This document shows, piece by piece, positions 1 to 9,077 of a DNA stretch of 64,000 nt (positions within the stretch are counted from its first letter, which is position 1; every line of letters starts with the position of its first letter). Origin of the DNA: Micrococcaceae bacterium (GTDB lineage: Bacteria > Actinomycetota > Actinomycetes > Actinomycetales > Micrococcaceae); the NCBI GenBank assembly GCA_013393415.1, contig JABXHI010000033.1, forward strand, positions 1 to 64,000. Reading direction: 5' to 3'. Both the position numbers and the translations under genes were made by a program. The notes beneath the pieces are model-generated. The model had not been told where the DNA came from. It ran no database searches and was given only the letters and a program-made list of their open reading frames with translations.

Positions 1-1
1 C

Positions 2-124
2 AACGGCAGAATCGAACACCTGCGCGGCACAGCCTTAGGCTTCCGTAATCTCATGCATTACATCACCAGAGCACTGCTCGACACCGGCGGATTCAGACAC
101 CAACTACACTCATTTTTACGATGA
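2..124 (+). mobile_element. ISL3-family transposase, 3' end only
   Basis: The frame is open from the left edge and encodes the last 40 residues of a transposase, ending FLR-stop. The segment with GRIEHLRGTALGFRN followed by a Y-x-x-R-A-L-L helix resembles the C-terminus of ISL3-type DDE transposases of actinobacteria. The bases after the stop (GCCCGTTAAATTTGTTG) resemble the end sequence that commonly follows this gene in the family, so the right end of the IS probably lies near position 140-150. The rest of the element is outside the window, so whether it is intact cannot be told. Confidence 0.65.
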
Positions 125-133
125 GCCCGTTAA

Positions 134-367
134 ATTTGTTGCGCTGATAACAGAACCGGCGTTATTGTCGCCACAAAACGCAATGCCGTTGCCCTAAACC
201 TTTGCTTGCAGACGTGGTGGGACTCCATGAAGCCCTATGCGATTCTTGCGCAGTTCCGCGATATTGCAGGGCACGTTTCTCTGATGGATCCTACGTATGC
301 TGTGCTGCTTAGGCAGGAAACGCCGGCTAAAAGATCGAAGGACATTCAGAAACATAACGGTGATTAA
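134..367 (+). pseudogene. unrecognised ORF remnant next to the IS end
   Basis: After the transposase stop and one further in-frame stop, the frame stays open for 77 codons to TAA at 365-367. The only ATG is at 227 and would give 46 residues (MKPYAILAQFRD...). No strong ribosome-binding site precedes it. I do not recognise the protein. Its 5' part abuts the presumed IS end, so it may be the tail of a gene cut by the insertion, or an accidental ORF. Confidence 0.25.
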
Positions 368-535
368 CGCAATGTTCTTTCTCAGGGTAGCGATGGATAA
401 ACCAAACTACATCCTATGAAACTTAACTTAAGTGTGAGAAGCTGCGTTATTGGATTGTCACAAGACTGTGCAGACGCCCACTTTCACTATGTACAGTTAA
501 GCAGGTGACCGTCCCCTAGAACTGCGGAGGCAACC
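368..535. other. leader of the mrp operon
   Basis: No gene is seen here. The stretch is AT-richer than its surroundings and should hold the promoter for mrpA. I could not assign convincing -35 and -10 boxes. A GGAGG ribosome-binding site lies just upstream of the GTG start at 536. Confidence 0.4.
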
Positions 536-3500
536 GTGCTAATTGTGCTGCTTGCACTATTCTTGGTTGCACTCGTCGCCCCAGTAATTATTGAAAGAAC
601 CGGACGGTCCGGTTTCTTGATTCTTGCGGCAGTTCCGGCCGCTGGTTTCGTGTGGTTAGCTGCTCAACTACCGAAGGTTCTTGCCTCGGAAGAGCTCTTA
701 GCTTCGGGAGCCGCTGGGGACCGTCAAGATTCTGTTTTGGTACAAACCTGGGACTGGATTCCCCGGCTCGGCGTACAACTATCATTCCGACTCGACACAC
801 TCAGTGCATTTATGGGGCTGATCGTGTTGGGCGTCGGGGCCGCTGTGCTCGTCTATTGCGCCCGCTATTTCTTGGCCGATGAACGTCGCCTCGGGACATT
901 CGGTGCCCAGTTCCTTGCCTTTGCCGGTGCCATGTTTGGTCTGGTGGTCACCGATGATTTGATGGTGCTCTTCGTTTTCTGGGAGATCACCACGATCCTG
1001 TCGTTTTTGATGATCGGCTATCAGGCGCACCGTGTCTATGCCCGTCGGTCGGCTACAACAGCATTGATTGTGACCACGTTCGGTGGGTTGGCCATGCTGA
1101 TCGGGCTGGTGATGCTCGGGCATGCAGCGGGTACTTATCGGCTGTCTGAAATTATTGCGCAGGGCAGCGAGCTACTCACTGGAGAATTCGCCGGGTCCTA
1201 TATGACCTGGGCAATCGGACTTGTCCTACTGGGCGCCATCACGAAATCAGCGCAAGTGCCCTTCCACTTCTGGTTGCCAGCAGCCATGGCTGCGCCGACT
1301 CCAGTTTCGGCCTACTTGCACGCCGCTGCGATGGTCAAAGCCGGCGTCTACTTGGTCGCGCGCTTTGCGCCAGCATTCGCTGGGGAAACGATTTGGCACA
1401 TCATGGTGTTGGGCGTTGGTATGTGGACCATGCTGGTGGGCGGCTGGCGTGCACTGCGACAGACCGACATCAAACTCATACTCGCCTACGGCACGGTGTC
1501 GCAGCTTGGTTTCTTGATGATTGCCAACGGGCTGGGTACGGTCAACGGTGCCATCGCCGGACTGGCCATGCTGTTGGCACACTCCCTGTTCAAAGCGCCG
1601 CTGTTTATGGTGGTCGGTGCAATCGACAAAATCACCGGCACCCGCGATCTCAACAAACTCTCCGGACTGCGAAAATCACACGCCGCATTATTCTGGATTG
1701 CGGCGATTTCATCACTCTCGATGGCCGGTGTCCCGCCGCTGTTCGGTTTTGTTGCGAAAGAAACCGTGTTGCAGGCTTCGCTGGATTGGGCCACTTGGCG
1801 CAGCGAAGGCCACATCACCGGTGCTCTTGTCGAACAACCGACGTTCTGGGGAGCTGTATGGAGCTGGGCGCCACTGGTGGTCGTCGTCCTCGGGTCCATC
1901 CTGACGGTGGCCTACACTGCGCGGTTTATGTGGGCCTCCTTTGCAGAAAAGAAGCGTCAGACCGACGACGGCCTCGTCACGATGCCGCAAACTCGTGCCC
2001 TGCGCGGTTTCGGACGCGTCGGCATGATGCCAGCTGCCCTGTTGGCTGCGGCAGGCGTAATCGCTGCACTGGTGCCGGGCTGGGTCGGAGAACTCCCGTT
2101 TGCCTTCGGACAAACTTTCACGCCTGTTGGCGGTGAAGAAGCGGCTCCACTTGCCCTATGGCACGGTTTCAGCCTTGTACTCGGTCTGTCCATGGTGATC
2201 ATCGTGGGTGGTCTGTTGCTGTTTGCTGCCAAAGCCCGCATTAGTCAAGCTCAGCAGAATGTTCCACATTGGATCGATGCGGCGAAAATCTATCGGTCGG
2301 CCATGGCGAAACTCGATGACTTTGCGGTTTGGGTCACGGGTCGTACCCAGCGCGGTGACTTGTCATTCTACCTCTACATCATCTTGGCCATGACGGTCCT
2401 CGCACCGATTTCGGTGCTGTTGTTCCCCACCAACGCCGATGAGTCGACGATTTCGCTACCCAATGCCGCCTTCTTTGGCGACTGGATGCTGAGCGGACAT
2501 CCCGTGTTCTTACTGCTTGCCGTGGTCATGATCCTGGCAGCTATCGGAGCAATCCGGGCCAAACGGCGCTTCTGGGCCGTCCTATTAGTCTCAACTACCG
2601 GTTATGGTCTCGCCACGATCTTCGCATTTCAAGGCTCCCCGGATCTTGCGCTGACGCAGGTCCTCGTGGAATCAGTGTTGACCGTAGCTATGGTGCTGGG
2701 TCTTCGTGTCTTGCCGCCCAACATTCCAAGAATGCAAAAGAAGACCGACAACCAGTGGGCGCGTGCGCTCCTGGCTATTGGTTTCGGTCTGACGATGATG
2801 TGGGTTGCAGCCACAGTCATGGCGTCCAGGATGGCCGAACCCATCTCGATAGATATGCCCGATCTGTCCTATAACGAAGGTGGCGGTACCAATATCGTCA
2901 ACGTCACCCTGGTCGATATGCGTGCCTGGGACACCTTCGGCGAGATCACGGTGTTGGCAGCCGTGGCAACCGGTATTGCATCGTTGGTCTTCATCGCAGA
3001 ACGCGATCGTGGACGCAGACCGATCTCGGATATTGCCTCGGGGACCGTTGGACGTTATCACGTCGCTGAATCTGCAATGAATGCCTCTGAAGTCAAGAGC
3101 TTTGCGAACTTCTTCAAAGCAGACCGTCAACCGTGGATCGTTGCCGGTGCAACCATGGCACCGGAACGCCGTTCCATTATTTTTGAAGTGATTACTCGAC
3201 TGATCTTCCATGCCATTATCCTGGTGTCGTTGTACCTGCTCATTGCAGGTCACAACCTGCCAGGTGGCGGTTTTGCGGGTGGCCTGTTGGCTGGGATCGC
3301 CTTTGCTATTCGGTACCTCACCGGTGGTCGCTACGAATTGGAACAGTCGGTCAAAGTGCCCGCCGGGATCGTCTTGGGTTCTGGCTTGGCCATTGCCGCG
3401 ATTGCAGGGGTAGTCCCGCTGTTTTTTGGCGGGCAGGTATTCCAGGCCTACGACGTGGAAGTCCTCTTGCCACTGTTTGGCCACGTGCACTTCGCCTCTG

Positions 3501-3685
3501 CGATGGTGTTCGACGTCGGCGTCTATCTGGTCGTCATTGGCCTGGTCTTGGACGTCTTGCGTTCGCTGGGCTCCGAGGTTGATAGCCGTCACGAAATCGA
3601 AACGCGTAATCGGGTCGAAGCAGAACAGCGCATGACTGCCGCTCGGGCAAGTGCTCAAACCCCGGGAGGTCACAGTGACGATTGA
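536..3685 (+). CDS. mrpA: Mrp Na+/H+ antiporter subunit A (A+B fusion)
   Basis: Large subunit of the multi-subunit cation/proton antiporter, homologous to the proton-pumping NuoL subunit of complex I. The 1049-residue protein has many membrane spans: an N-terminal and proton-antiporter core (about residues 1-480, with the KSAQVPFHFWLPAAMAAPTPVSA region typical of NuoL/MrpA), a MrpA C-terminal/MbhE-like part (about 600-800), and a final domain (about 880-1030, with LPGGGFAGGLLAG) that is MrpB. This explains why no separate mrpB is present. The GTG start is supported by GGAGG a few bases upstream. First gene of mrpACDEFG; mrpC starts inside its last codons, which implies translational coupling. 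Expected role: Na+ extrusion and pH homeostasis in salty or alkaline conditions. Confidence 0.95.
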   Translation: MLIVLLALFLVALVAPVIIERTGRSGFLILAAVPAAGFVWLAAQLPKVLASEELLASGAAGDRQDSVLVQTWDWIPRLGVQLSFRLDTLSAFMGLIVLGVGAAVLVYCARYFLADERRLGTFGAQFLAFAGAMFGLVVTDDLMVLFVFWEITTILSFLMIGYQAHRVYARRSATTALIVTTFGGLAMLIGLVMLGHAAGTYRLSEIIAQGSELLTGEFAGSYMTWAIGLVLLGAITKSAQVPFHFWLPAAMAAPTPVSAYLHAAAMVKAGVYLVARFAPAFAGETIWHIMVLGVGMWTMLVGGWRALRQTDIKLILAYGTVSQLGFLMIANGLGTVNGAIAGLAMLLAHSLFKAPLFMVVGAIDKITGTRDLNKLSGLRKSHAALFWIAAISSLSMAGVPPLFGFVAKETVLQASLDWATWRSEGHITGALVEQPTFWGAVWSWAPLVVVVLGSILTVAYTARFMWASFAEKKRQTDDGLVTMPQTRALRGFGRVGMMPAALLAAAGVIAALVPGWVGELPFAFGQTFTPVGGEEAAPLALWHGFSLVLGLSMVIIVGGLLLFAAKARISQAQQNVPHWIDAAKIYRSAMAKLDDFAVWVTGRTQRGDLSFYLYIILAMTVLAPISVLLFPTNADESTISLPNAAFFGDWMLSGHPVFLLLAVVMILAAIGAIRAKRRFWAVLLVSTTGYGLATIFAFQGSPDLALTQVLVESVLTVAMVLGLRVLPPNIPRMQKKTDNQWARALLAIGFGLTMMWVAATVMASRMAEPISIDMPDLSYNEGGGTNIVNVTLVDMRAWDTFGEITVLAAVATGIASLVFIAERDRGRRPISDIASGTVGRYHVAESAMNASEVKSFANFFKADRQPWIVAGATMAPERRSIIFEVITRLIFHAIILVSLYLLIAGHNLPGGGFAGGLLAGIAFAIRYLTGGRYELEQSVKVPAGIVLGSGLAIAAIAGVVPLFFGGQVFQAYDVEVLLPLFGHVHFASAMVFDVGVYLVVIGLVLDVLRSLGSEVDSRHEIETRNRVEAEQRMTAARASAQTPGGHSDD

Positions 3686-4181
3686 TGCAGTGCTCTTAGT
3701 CATCATGGGCGCGATGTTCGCTGTGGCCGTCTATTTGCTGATGGACCGTACGCTCACGCGGATCATGTTTGGGCTCATGCTGTTTACCAACGGGGCGAAC
3801 CTGTTGCTGATCATCATGGCCGGTCCGGCTGGGCTGCCACCCATTGTGCGTGATGGGGTAGCCGATGACGAATACTTCGACCCATTGCCCCAAGCGTTGA
3901 CCCTGACGTCGATCGTGATCAGCTTCGCCGTCACCGCATTCCTACTGGCCCTGATCTATCGATCCTGGGTGCTGGCACGCCGTGATGAAGTGCAAGTCGA
4001 TATTGAAGATATCCAGGTTGCAGAACAGCCTGCCTACGACGCCGAAGATGACGCGGAGCTCGCGGAAGAAGAATCCGAGTTCCTCGAAGACCACGAAGAC
4101 CCCAATATCGACTATGAACTAACGACCCAAGACGATCCCACGGTCCGCCCACAAGATCCGAAAGAAGGTGACCGTCGGTGA
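3675..4181 (+). CDS. mrpC: Mrp antiporter subunit C
   Basis: NuoK-like subunit of the Mrp antiporter. I chose GTG at 3675 because GGGAGGT lies directly before it and because a longer frame from 3651 would overlap mrpA by 35 bp. The result is 168 residues, with three membrane spans in the first 110 (the middle part has FGLMLFTNGANLLLI, typical of MrpC/NuoK). An acidic cytoplasmic tail of about 55 residues, rich in Asp and Glu, follows; it is longer than in Bacillus MrpC and makes no recognised domain. It overlaps mrpA by 11 bp and mrpD by 4 bp (GTGA). Confidence 0.93.
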   Translation: MTIDAVLLVIMGAMFAVAVYLLMDRTLTRIMFGLMLFTNGANLLLIIMAGPAGLPPIVRDGVADDEYFDPLPQALTLTSIVISFAVTAFLLALIYRSWVLARRDEVQVDIEDIQVAEQPAYDAEDDAELAEEESEFLEDHEDPNIDYELTTQDDPTVRPQDPKEGDRR

Positions 4182-5848
4182 ATGATATCTCAGCCGTGAC
4201 GCTGGCCCCACTGTCGGTGCTGCTACCCATTCTGGGTGCGGCTATCGCCTTCACCCTCGTGCGTCGCCCCGTGAGTCAGGTCGCCGTGACCTTGACCACG
4301 CTGGTAGCCACGATGGCGCTGGAAATTTGGTTGCTGGTCGACGTCTGGATCAACGGGGGAGCCGAGGCCGTCTTACTCGGCGGCTGGGAAGCACCCATTG
4401 CCATCACCTTGGTGGTCGACCGATTCTCAGCCATCATGCTGGTGGTCTCATCGGCGGTCGTCTTATCGGTGATGCTCTACGCATCCGCCCAAGGCATCGG
4501 TGACGACGAATCACCGCAACAACCGGTTTCCATTTTTCACCCGACCTTCCTGATCTTGACCGCGGGAGTCTCCAACGCGTTCTTGGCCGGCGACCTGTTC
4601 AACCTCTACGTTGGATTCGAAATCTTATTGACGGCCTCCTACGTGCTGCTCACCATCGGTGGCACCGGCCCCCGAGTGCGCGCCGGGGTGACCTATGTGG
4701 TGGTCTCGGTTGTCTCATCGGTTATCTTCCTGGTGGCCATCGCCATGATTTACGGGGCCACGGGTACCGTCAACATGGCGGATCTCGCGATGAAATTAGG
4801 CGATCTTGATCCAGATCTGCAACAACTGTTGCACCTGATGCTGTTGGTCGGTTTCGGTATTAAAGCAGCGGTGTTCCCGCTGTCATTCTGGCTGCCGGAC
4901 TCCTATCCGACGGCACCCGCGCCTGTAACTGCGGTCTTTGCTGGCTTGCTCACGAAGGTTGGTGTATACGCCATCGTGCGTACCGAGACCCTGCTGTTCC
5001 CGGGGGATCGCGTCAACACGCTGTTACTGGTCGTTGCTGGGCTGACGATGATCGTGGGCATACTCGGCGCCCTGGTGCAGTTCGACATTAAACGTGTGCT
5101 GTCGTTTACGCTGGTTTCCCACATCGGCTACATGATCTTTGGTGCCAGCGTGGCCAACCAGATTGGTCTGACCGCCACCGTTTTCTATATCGTCCACCAC
5201 ATCACCATCCAAACTGCGCTGTTCTTGGTGACGGGACTCATCGAATATCGAACCGGTTCGGCCAATATTGAGCGACTGGGTTCGATGGCGAAAATTTCCC
5301 CGCTGGTGGCGGTGCTGTTCATCATCCCTGCGCTGAACCTCGGGGGTATCCCACCGTTTTCTGGTTTCCTCGGCAAAGTCGGGCTCATCGAGGGCGGCGT
5401 CATCAAAGGCACACCGCTGGCGTGGGTGTTGGTGGCTGCCTCGATCATCACGTCATTATTGACGCTGTTGGTTATGATTCGTATTTGGACTCGCGTATTC
5501 TGGCGGCCAATTGAGGATGCCGAAGATCCGGCGATGCGCGGTACCGAAGAAGCCGAGCGGGTTGAGGCCGGCAGAAAACCGCTACGCACCGATTCCCCCG
5601 GTTTGGTCATGCCGACAATTGCACTGCTCACCGTGGGCGTCGCGCTCACTGTGGTGGCCGGACCGCTGTATGATTTCGCAGACAAAGCAGCCAACGATAT
5701 GATTCACCGCACCCCGTACATCGAGGCTGTCCTCGGCGAAGAAGCCGCCCAGGAAGCTCAGCGTGAAGCAGATGTACTCGAGGACTGGGGTATTTCGGGT
5801 TCCGATGGAGCCGGAACGAATCAGAGCTCGGAAGGAGGTTCGGGGTGA
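4178..5848 (+). CDS. mrpD: Mrp antiporter subunit D
   Basis: Second proton-antiporter subunit, related to NuoM/NuoN. The 556-residue membrane protein has the proton-antiporter domain at about residues 125-430, with the conserved GIKAAVFPLSFWLPDSYPTAPAPV segment (the Lys and the Pro-rich loop of the family) and a K-R at the DIKRVLSFTLVSHIG segment. Start is GTG at 4178, sharing GTGA with the mrpC stop. A soluble C-terminal tail of about 50 residues, rich in Glu and Gly, follows the last span. With MrpA it carries the predicted ion path. Confidence 0.95.
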   Translation: MNDISAVTLAPLSVLLPILGAAIAFTLVRRPVSQVAVTLTTLVATMALEIWLLVDVWINGGAEAVLLGGWEAPIAITLVVDRFSAIMLVVSSAVVLSVMLYASAQGIGDDESPQQPVSIFHPTFLILTAGVSNAFLAGDLFNLYVGFEILLTASYVLLTIGGTGPRVRAGVTYVVVSVVSSVIFLVAIAMIYGATGTVNMADLAMKLGDLDPDLQQLLHLMLLVGFGIKAAVFPLSFWLPDSYPTAPAPVTAVFAGLLTKVGVYAIVRTETLLFPGDRVNTLLLVVAGLTMIVGILGALVQFDIKRVLSFTLVSHIGYMIFGASVANQIGLTATVFYIVHHITIQTALFLVTGLIEYRTGSANIERLGSMAKISPLVAVLFIIPALNLGGIPPFSGFLGKVGLIEGGVIKGTPLAWVLVAASIITSLLTLLVMIRIWTRVFWRPIEDAEDPAMRGTEEAERVEAGRKPLRTDSPGLVMPTIALLTVGVALTVVAGPLYDFADKAANDMIHRTPYIEAVLGEEAAQEAQREADVLEDWGISGSDGAGTNQSSEGGSG

Positions 5849-6513
5849 GTAACGAACCGCAACAACCGCGTCGAGAATCCGACCATCGTCCGTCGGCCAT
5901 TGAAGACAAGCGTTCCCGTCTTTCGCAGTGGCCGATGATTCTCATGCTCACATTTGTGTGGGTCGCCTTATGGCAAGACCTGACATTAGGCACCATCGTA
6001 CTGGGCGTAATTTTTAGTACCCTGGTGATGCTGTTGCTCCCGCTACCACCGGTACCCTTCACGGGCCGTGTCAATATTCTGCACAGTTTTACCTTCGTGT
6101 TGTTCTTCCTGTGGAAGATCACTGCTGCCACCTGGGATGTGGCCAAAAAGGCGGCTGTCCCGGGGCCGAAAGTCATCAACTCGGTGGTCGCAGTCAAATT
6201 GCGAACTCAAGACGACCTGTTGCTGACACTGGTTGGTCACGTGTATGCGCTGATCCCGGGATCGCTTGTGATTGATGTGGACCGGCCGTCATCGACGTTA
6301 TTTCTCCATGTCATCGACAGACCGGATGAAGCATCGGCCGAGGCATTTCGTGCCGAATCGTTGGATATTGAAGCACGCATGATCCGCGCGTTTGGTTCAG
6401 CACGAGACTACGAGCTGGTCAGGGCAGAAGATCAGGCCCAGGATGGCGTGGTCCGTCGCCACTCGGAGATCGCACGACTCGAAGACGATGAGCAGCGGGA
6501 GATAGGTTCATGA
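5845..6513 (+). CDS. mrpE: Mrp antiporter subunit E
   Basis: Small membrane subunit needed for a stable Mrp complex. The 222-residue protein has a hydrophilic N-terminus, two or three spans at about residues 28-95 and a cytoplasmic domain matching the MrpE family (TPGS-like turn seen here as ALIPGSLVIDVD). It is somewhat longer than usual because of both end extensions. GTG start overlaps the mrpD stop by 4 bp, and its own stop overlaps the mrpF ATG by 4 bp. Confidence 0.92.
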   Translation: MSNEPQQPRRESDHRPSAIEDKRSRLSQWPMILMLTFVWVALWQDLTLGTIVLGVIFSTLVMLLLPLPPVPFTGRVNILHSFTFVLFFLWKITAATWDVAKKAAVPGPKVINSVVAVKLRTQDDLLLTLVGHVYALIPGSLVIDVDRPSSTLFLHVIDRPDEASAEAFRAESLDIEARMIRAFGSARDYELVRAEDQAQDGVVRRHSEIARLEDDEQREIGS

Positions 6514-6830
6514 GTGTACTGGAGCTTGCCGGCTGGATCAGCCTATTCTTTGTCGCCGTGGGCGTGCTGGGTGCACTGTACCGGATTGTGCGCGGCCCAG
6601 CCCTGCTTGACCGTGCGATTGCGGTGGACGTCGTACTCATCGCGTTGTCGTCAGGTCTCACCGTGTGGATGGCACTTGCGGGACAACCCGACTACATCAT
6701 GATCGTAGTCGTGGCATCGCTCATCGGGTTTATCTCCTCGGCGACGCTGGCACGGTTCACCGTTGAAGGCGCACAAGCCAACCAGTCAGAACCCGAACCA
6801 AAGCAAGGCCCCGGCGGTGAACGCTCATGA
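6510..6830 (+). CDS. mrpF: Mrp antiporter subunit F
   Basis: The 106-residue protein has three membrane spans and the YRIVRGPALLDRAIAVDV motif diagnostic of MrpF/PhaF/MnhF. The hydrophilic tail ends in a short Gln/Glu/Pro-rich stretch. ATGA overlaps at both ends place it inside the same transcript as its neighbours. Confidence 0.94.
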   Translation: MSVLELAGWISLFFVAVGVLGALYRIVRGPALLDRAIAVDVVLIALSSGLTVWMALAGQPDYIMIVVVASLIGFISSATLARFTVEGAQANQSEPEPKQGPGGERS

Positions 6831-7228
6831 CCATCACATTTGACTCCTGGACCGAAATCGTTGCGGCCATCCTGTTGGTACTGGGCACCTCGCTGACGGC
6901 AGTGGCCGGCTTTGGTCTGCTGCGTTACCCGGACGTATTATCCCGCATGCACGCAGCCACCAAACCCCAGGTGTTAGGGCTGCTTTTGGCATTAGCCGGA
7001 CTCGGCGTGGCTCTAGAAACCTGGACGGTGATCCCGGTGCTGATCGTTGCGTGGTTGATGCAACTGATGACAGCACCGGTCTCGGCGCACCTCGTGGGGC
7101 GGGCGACGTATCGTTCGCATCACCTCGCGCCCGAAACAATCGCGGTGGACGATTTGGCGAAGGCCATTGAAGTTCAAGACCGGCTGGATGCCGAGCAAGA
7201 ATACAACGACAACCCACGCCCGAAATAA
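6827..7228 (+). CDS. mrpG: Mrp antiporter subunit G
   Basis: The 133-residue protein has three spans and the GFGLLRYPDVLSRMHAATKPQ motif of MrpG/MnhG. It is the last gene of the antiporter operon. The next gene begins only 17 bp downstream of its stop, so read-through into that gene is possible. Confidence 0.94.
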   Translation: MTITFDSWTEIVAAILLVLGTSLTAVAGFGLLRYPDVLSRMHAATKPQVLGLLLALAGLGVALETWTVIPVLIVAWLMQLMTAPVSAHLVGRATYRSHHLAPETIAVDDLAKAIEVQDRLDAEQEYNDNPRPK

Positions 7229-7245
7229 GGCTGTAGGCTACTCCC

Positions 7246-7653
7246 ATGGCCTGGACTCAAGCTCGACAAACATTCATCGATGCCAGACTGCGCAACCCTC
7301 AGAGCCTCCCGGCGCCCGTGAGCCTTCCCGAGCGCGTCGTTGGATCCGACGAAACCGTCTACGAATACTTGATCTGCACCGAGAAAGCCAGTTATTTCCC
7401 GGTGCTGGTGGTGACCAACCGAGGCATCGTCTACACCGAATACAAGACGATTCGCGGCTGGCGAGTAGCCGAACACGTGCCGGCCCAAGCAGTTGCCGGA
7501 GCCGCGTACGAGAAACGCTGGATCACCGGCAGGATCCATGTCTATCAGCACGACGGTGGCGGTTTCAGCGTGAAGACACGGCTCGGCGAGGAGAACGTTG
7601 AGTGGGCAATGCACCTCGTCGACCTGATGAACCGATTATCTACAGCGCGGTGA
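7246..7653 (+). CDS. hypothetical protein, possibly PH-like
   Basis: A 135-residue soluble protein without signal peptide or membrane span. Alternating hydrophobic strands at about residues 40-120 (VLVVTNRGIVYTEY, then RIHVYQHDGGGFSV) and a final amphipathic helix (NVEWAMHLVDLMNRL) suggest a bacterial pleckstrin-homology-type fold, but this is inference from pattern only. It follows mrpG by 17 bp and may be cotranscribed. No function can be assigned. Confidence 0.7.
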   Translation: MAWTQARQTFIDARLRNPQSLPAPVSLPERVVGSDETVYEYLICTEKASYFPVLVVTNRGIVYTEYKTIRGWRVAEHVPAQAVAGAAYEKRWITGRIHVYQHDGGGFSVKTRLGEENVEWAMHLVDLMNRLSTAR

Positions 7654-7698
7654 CTGCAGCCCTTGCACTCTGCCTGGTCACGGGTGCAGGGTTGACGT

Positions 7699-8241
7699 AT
7701 GGATGCTATAGATATTTTGGAAGACCTGGTACAACGCCCGATGCAAGCGCTCGACTATTTTTGGGATGAGCTGGATCCGAGCCAACTCAATAGTCATCCG
7801 GGTGGACACCCGAACTCGATTGCGTGGCTGCTGTGGCACACCGCCCGTGAAACGGATGCACAGATCGCACCGCTGGCAGGACATGACCAACTGTGGACAG
7901 CGGAGAACTTCGACTCCCGTTTCGGGCTGTCGGAGGTTGACCTGGGTATGGCCGATGTCGGTCTTGGACAGTCACCAGACGATGCGCGCGGCGTGACCGT
8001 TGAAGAGACTCAGCAAGGCAAAGACTTGTTGCGGGACTACCTTGAAGCCGTCTATGCGAAGACGGCCAGTTGGATTGCAATGCTGAGCGATGATGACCTT
8101 GACCGGGTCATCGACAATGATTGGGATCCACCGGTCACCGTTGGCGTACGCATCATCAGTGTGATCGATGACGCCGCACAACATATCGGTCAGGCGGCCT
8201 ATGTGGCGGGAACCGTCGAGCTCCACGACCTGACATCCTAA
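7699..8241 (+). CDS. DinB-family putative metal-dependent enzyme
   Basis: The 180-residue protein fits the DinB/YfiT superfamily (DUF664-like), four-helix bundles that bind a divalent metal and, in actinobacteria, often use mycothiol or another thiol cofactor. Candidate metal ligands are the His in WLLWHTARE (about residue 53) and the His in DDAAQHIGQAAYVAGT near the C-terminus (about residue 160), in the expected family positions. Substrate is unknown. It stands alone, followed by a convergent SDR gene 13 bp away. Confidence 0.8.
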   Translation: MDAIDILEDLVQRPMQALDYFWDELDPSQLNSHPGGHPNSIAWLLWHTARETDAQIAPLAGHDQLWTAENFDSRFGLSEVDLGMADVGLGQSPDDARGVTVEETQQGKDLLRDYLEAVYAKTASWIAMLSDDDLDRVIDNDWDPPVTVGVRIISVIDDAAQHIGQAAYVAGTVELHDLTS

Positions 8242-8254
8242 CCGATTACCGGTT

Positions 8255-9073
8255 TCAGAGCTGCACGCCGGTCAGCTCCTCAGTCAGCTTCCACAAACGT
8301 TGCTGAACGTCAGGGTCATAGGCTTGCGGATGGGCCTCGGCACGCTGTTGACCGGAAAAATACTGACCGGTTACTGATTCCAGGGCTTCAGACTCGATCA
8401 GATGCAGGACGGCATCGACCCCGGTCGCAAGGTCATCGACGGTGTGCCCGTAGCCCTCTTCAACCATCCGGGTCGGCATCAGCGTCGCGGGGTGCAGACT
8501 GTTGACGGTCACGACCTCGGCCGGCAGCTTATTGGCCAGGAAGAATCCCGTGGCGATCATGACAAATTTACTCTGTCCGTACGCGCGATCACCGGTGTAG
8601 TTGTGCTCAACCTGGGGGTCTTCAAAATCCAGGGGCTGTTGGGCACCGGAGGCGACATTGACGATGCGACTCGGTGCGCCCGTTTCAAGCAGCGGGAGGA
8701 GCCGCAGCGACAGGACGAAGGGTGCCAGATGGTTGACGGCGGTGCGCAGTTCGAAACCATCCGCTGATTCCTGGCGGGTGTCGGTGGCACCCTTGCCGAT
8801 GCCGGCGTTGTTCACTAGCACGTCGAGATGATCGGTGAGTTCAAAGACCTTGTCGACCAGGTCATGGACTTGGGAGAGCTCATCCAATTCGGCGGTCACC
8901 AGCTCGATGCTGGCCTTCGCTGAGGACAACTCGGTGGCAAGCTCGTTGAGGCGCTCGGCGTCGCGCCCGTGCAGGATGAGCCTACCGGGCCGCTGGGCTA
9001 CAGACTCTGCAACAGCGCGGCCGAGGCCACTGGTGGCTCCGGTGATCAGCACGGTACGGTCAGTGGTCTCCAT
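8255..9073 (-). CDS. short-chain dehydrogenase/reductase
   Basis: The 272-residue classical-type SDR has the Rossmann motif TGATSGLGRAV near the N-terminus, the NNAG motif, a Ser in the strand INVAS equivalent (IVNVASGAQQ) and the catalytic YGQSK (YxxxK). The ATG at 9073 is preceded by AAGGAG at good distance; an upstream extension to 9160 would overlap mug and lacks family similarity. It most resembles the retinol-dehydrogenase-like SDRs. Substrate unknown. It starts 4 bp after the mug stop, so the two form a pair. Confidence 0.88.
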   Translation of the reverse strand: METTDRTVLITGATSGLGRAVAESVAQRPGRLILHGRDAERLNELATELSSAKASIELVTAELDELSQVHDLVDKVFELTDHLDVLVNNAGIGKGATDTRQESADGFELRTAVNHLAPFVLSLRLLPLLETGAPSRIVNVASGAQQPLDFEDPQVEHNYTGDRAYGQSKFVMIATGFFLANKLPAEVVTVNSLHPATLMPTRMVEEGYGHTVDDLATGVDAVLHLIESEALESVTGQYFSGQQRAEAHPQAYDPDVQQRLWKLTEELTGVQL

Positions 9074-9077
9074 GGGT

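Noticed and set aside
2672-3706. 344-codon minus-strand open frame opposite mrpA
   Set aside because: His/Gln/Asp-rich composition typical of an antisense shadow, and mrpA is certain on the other strand.
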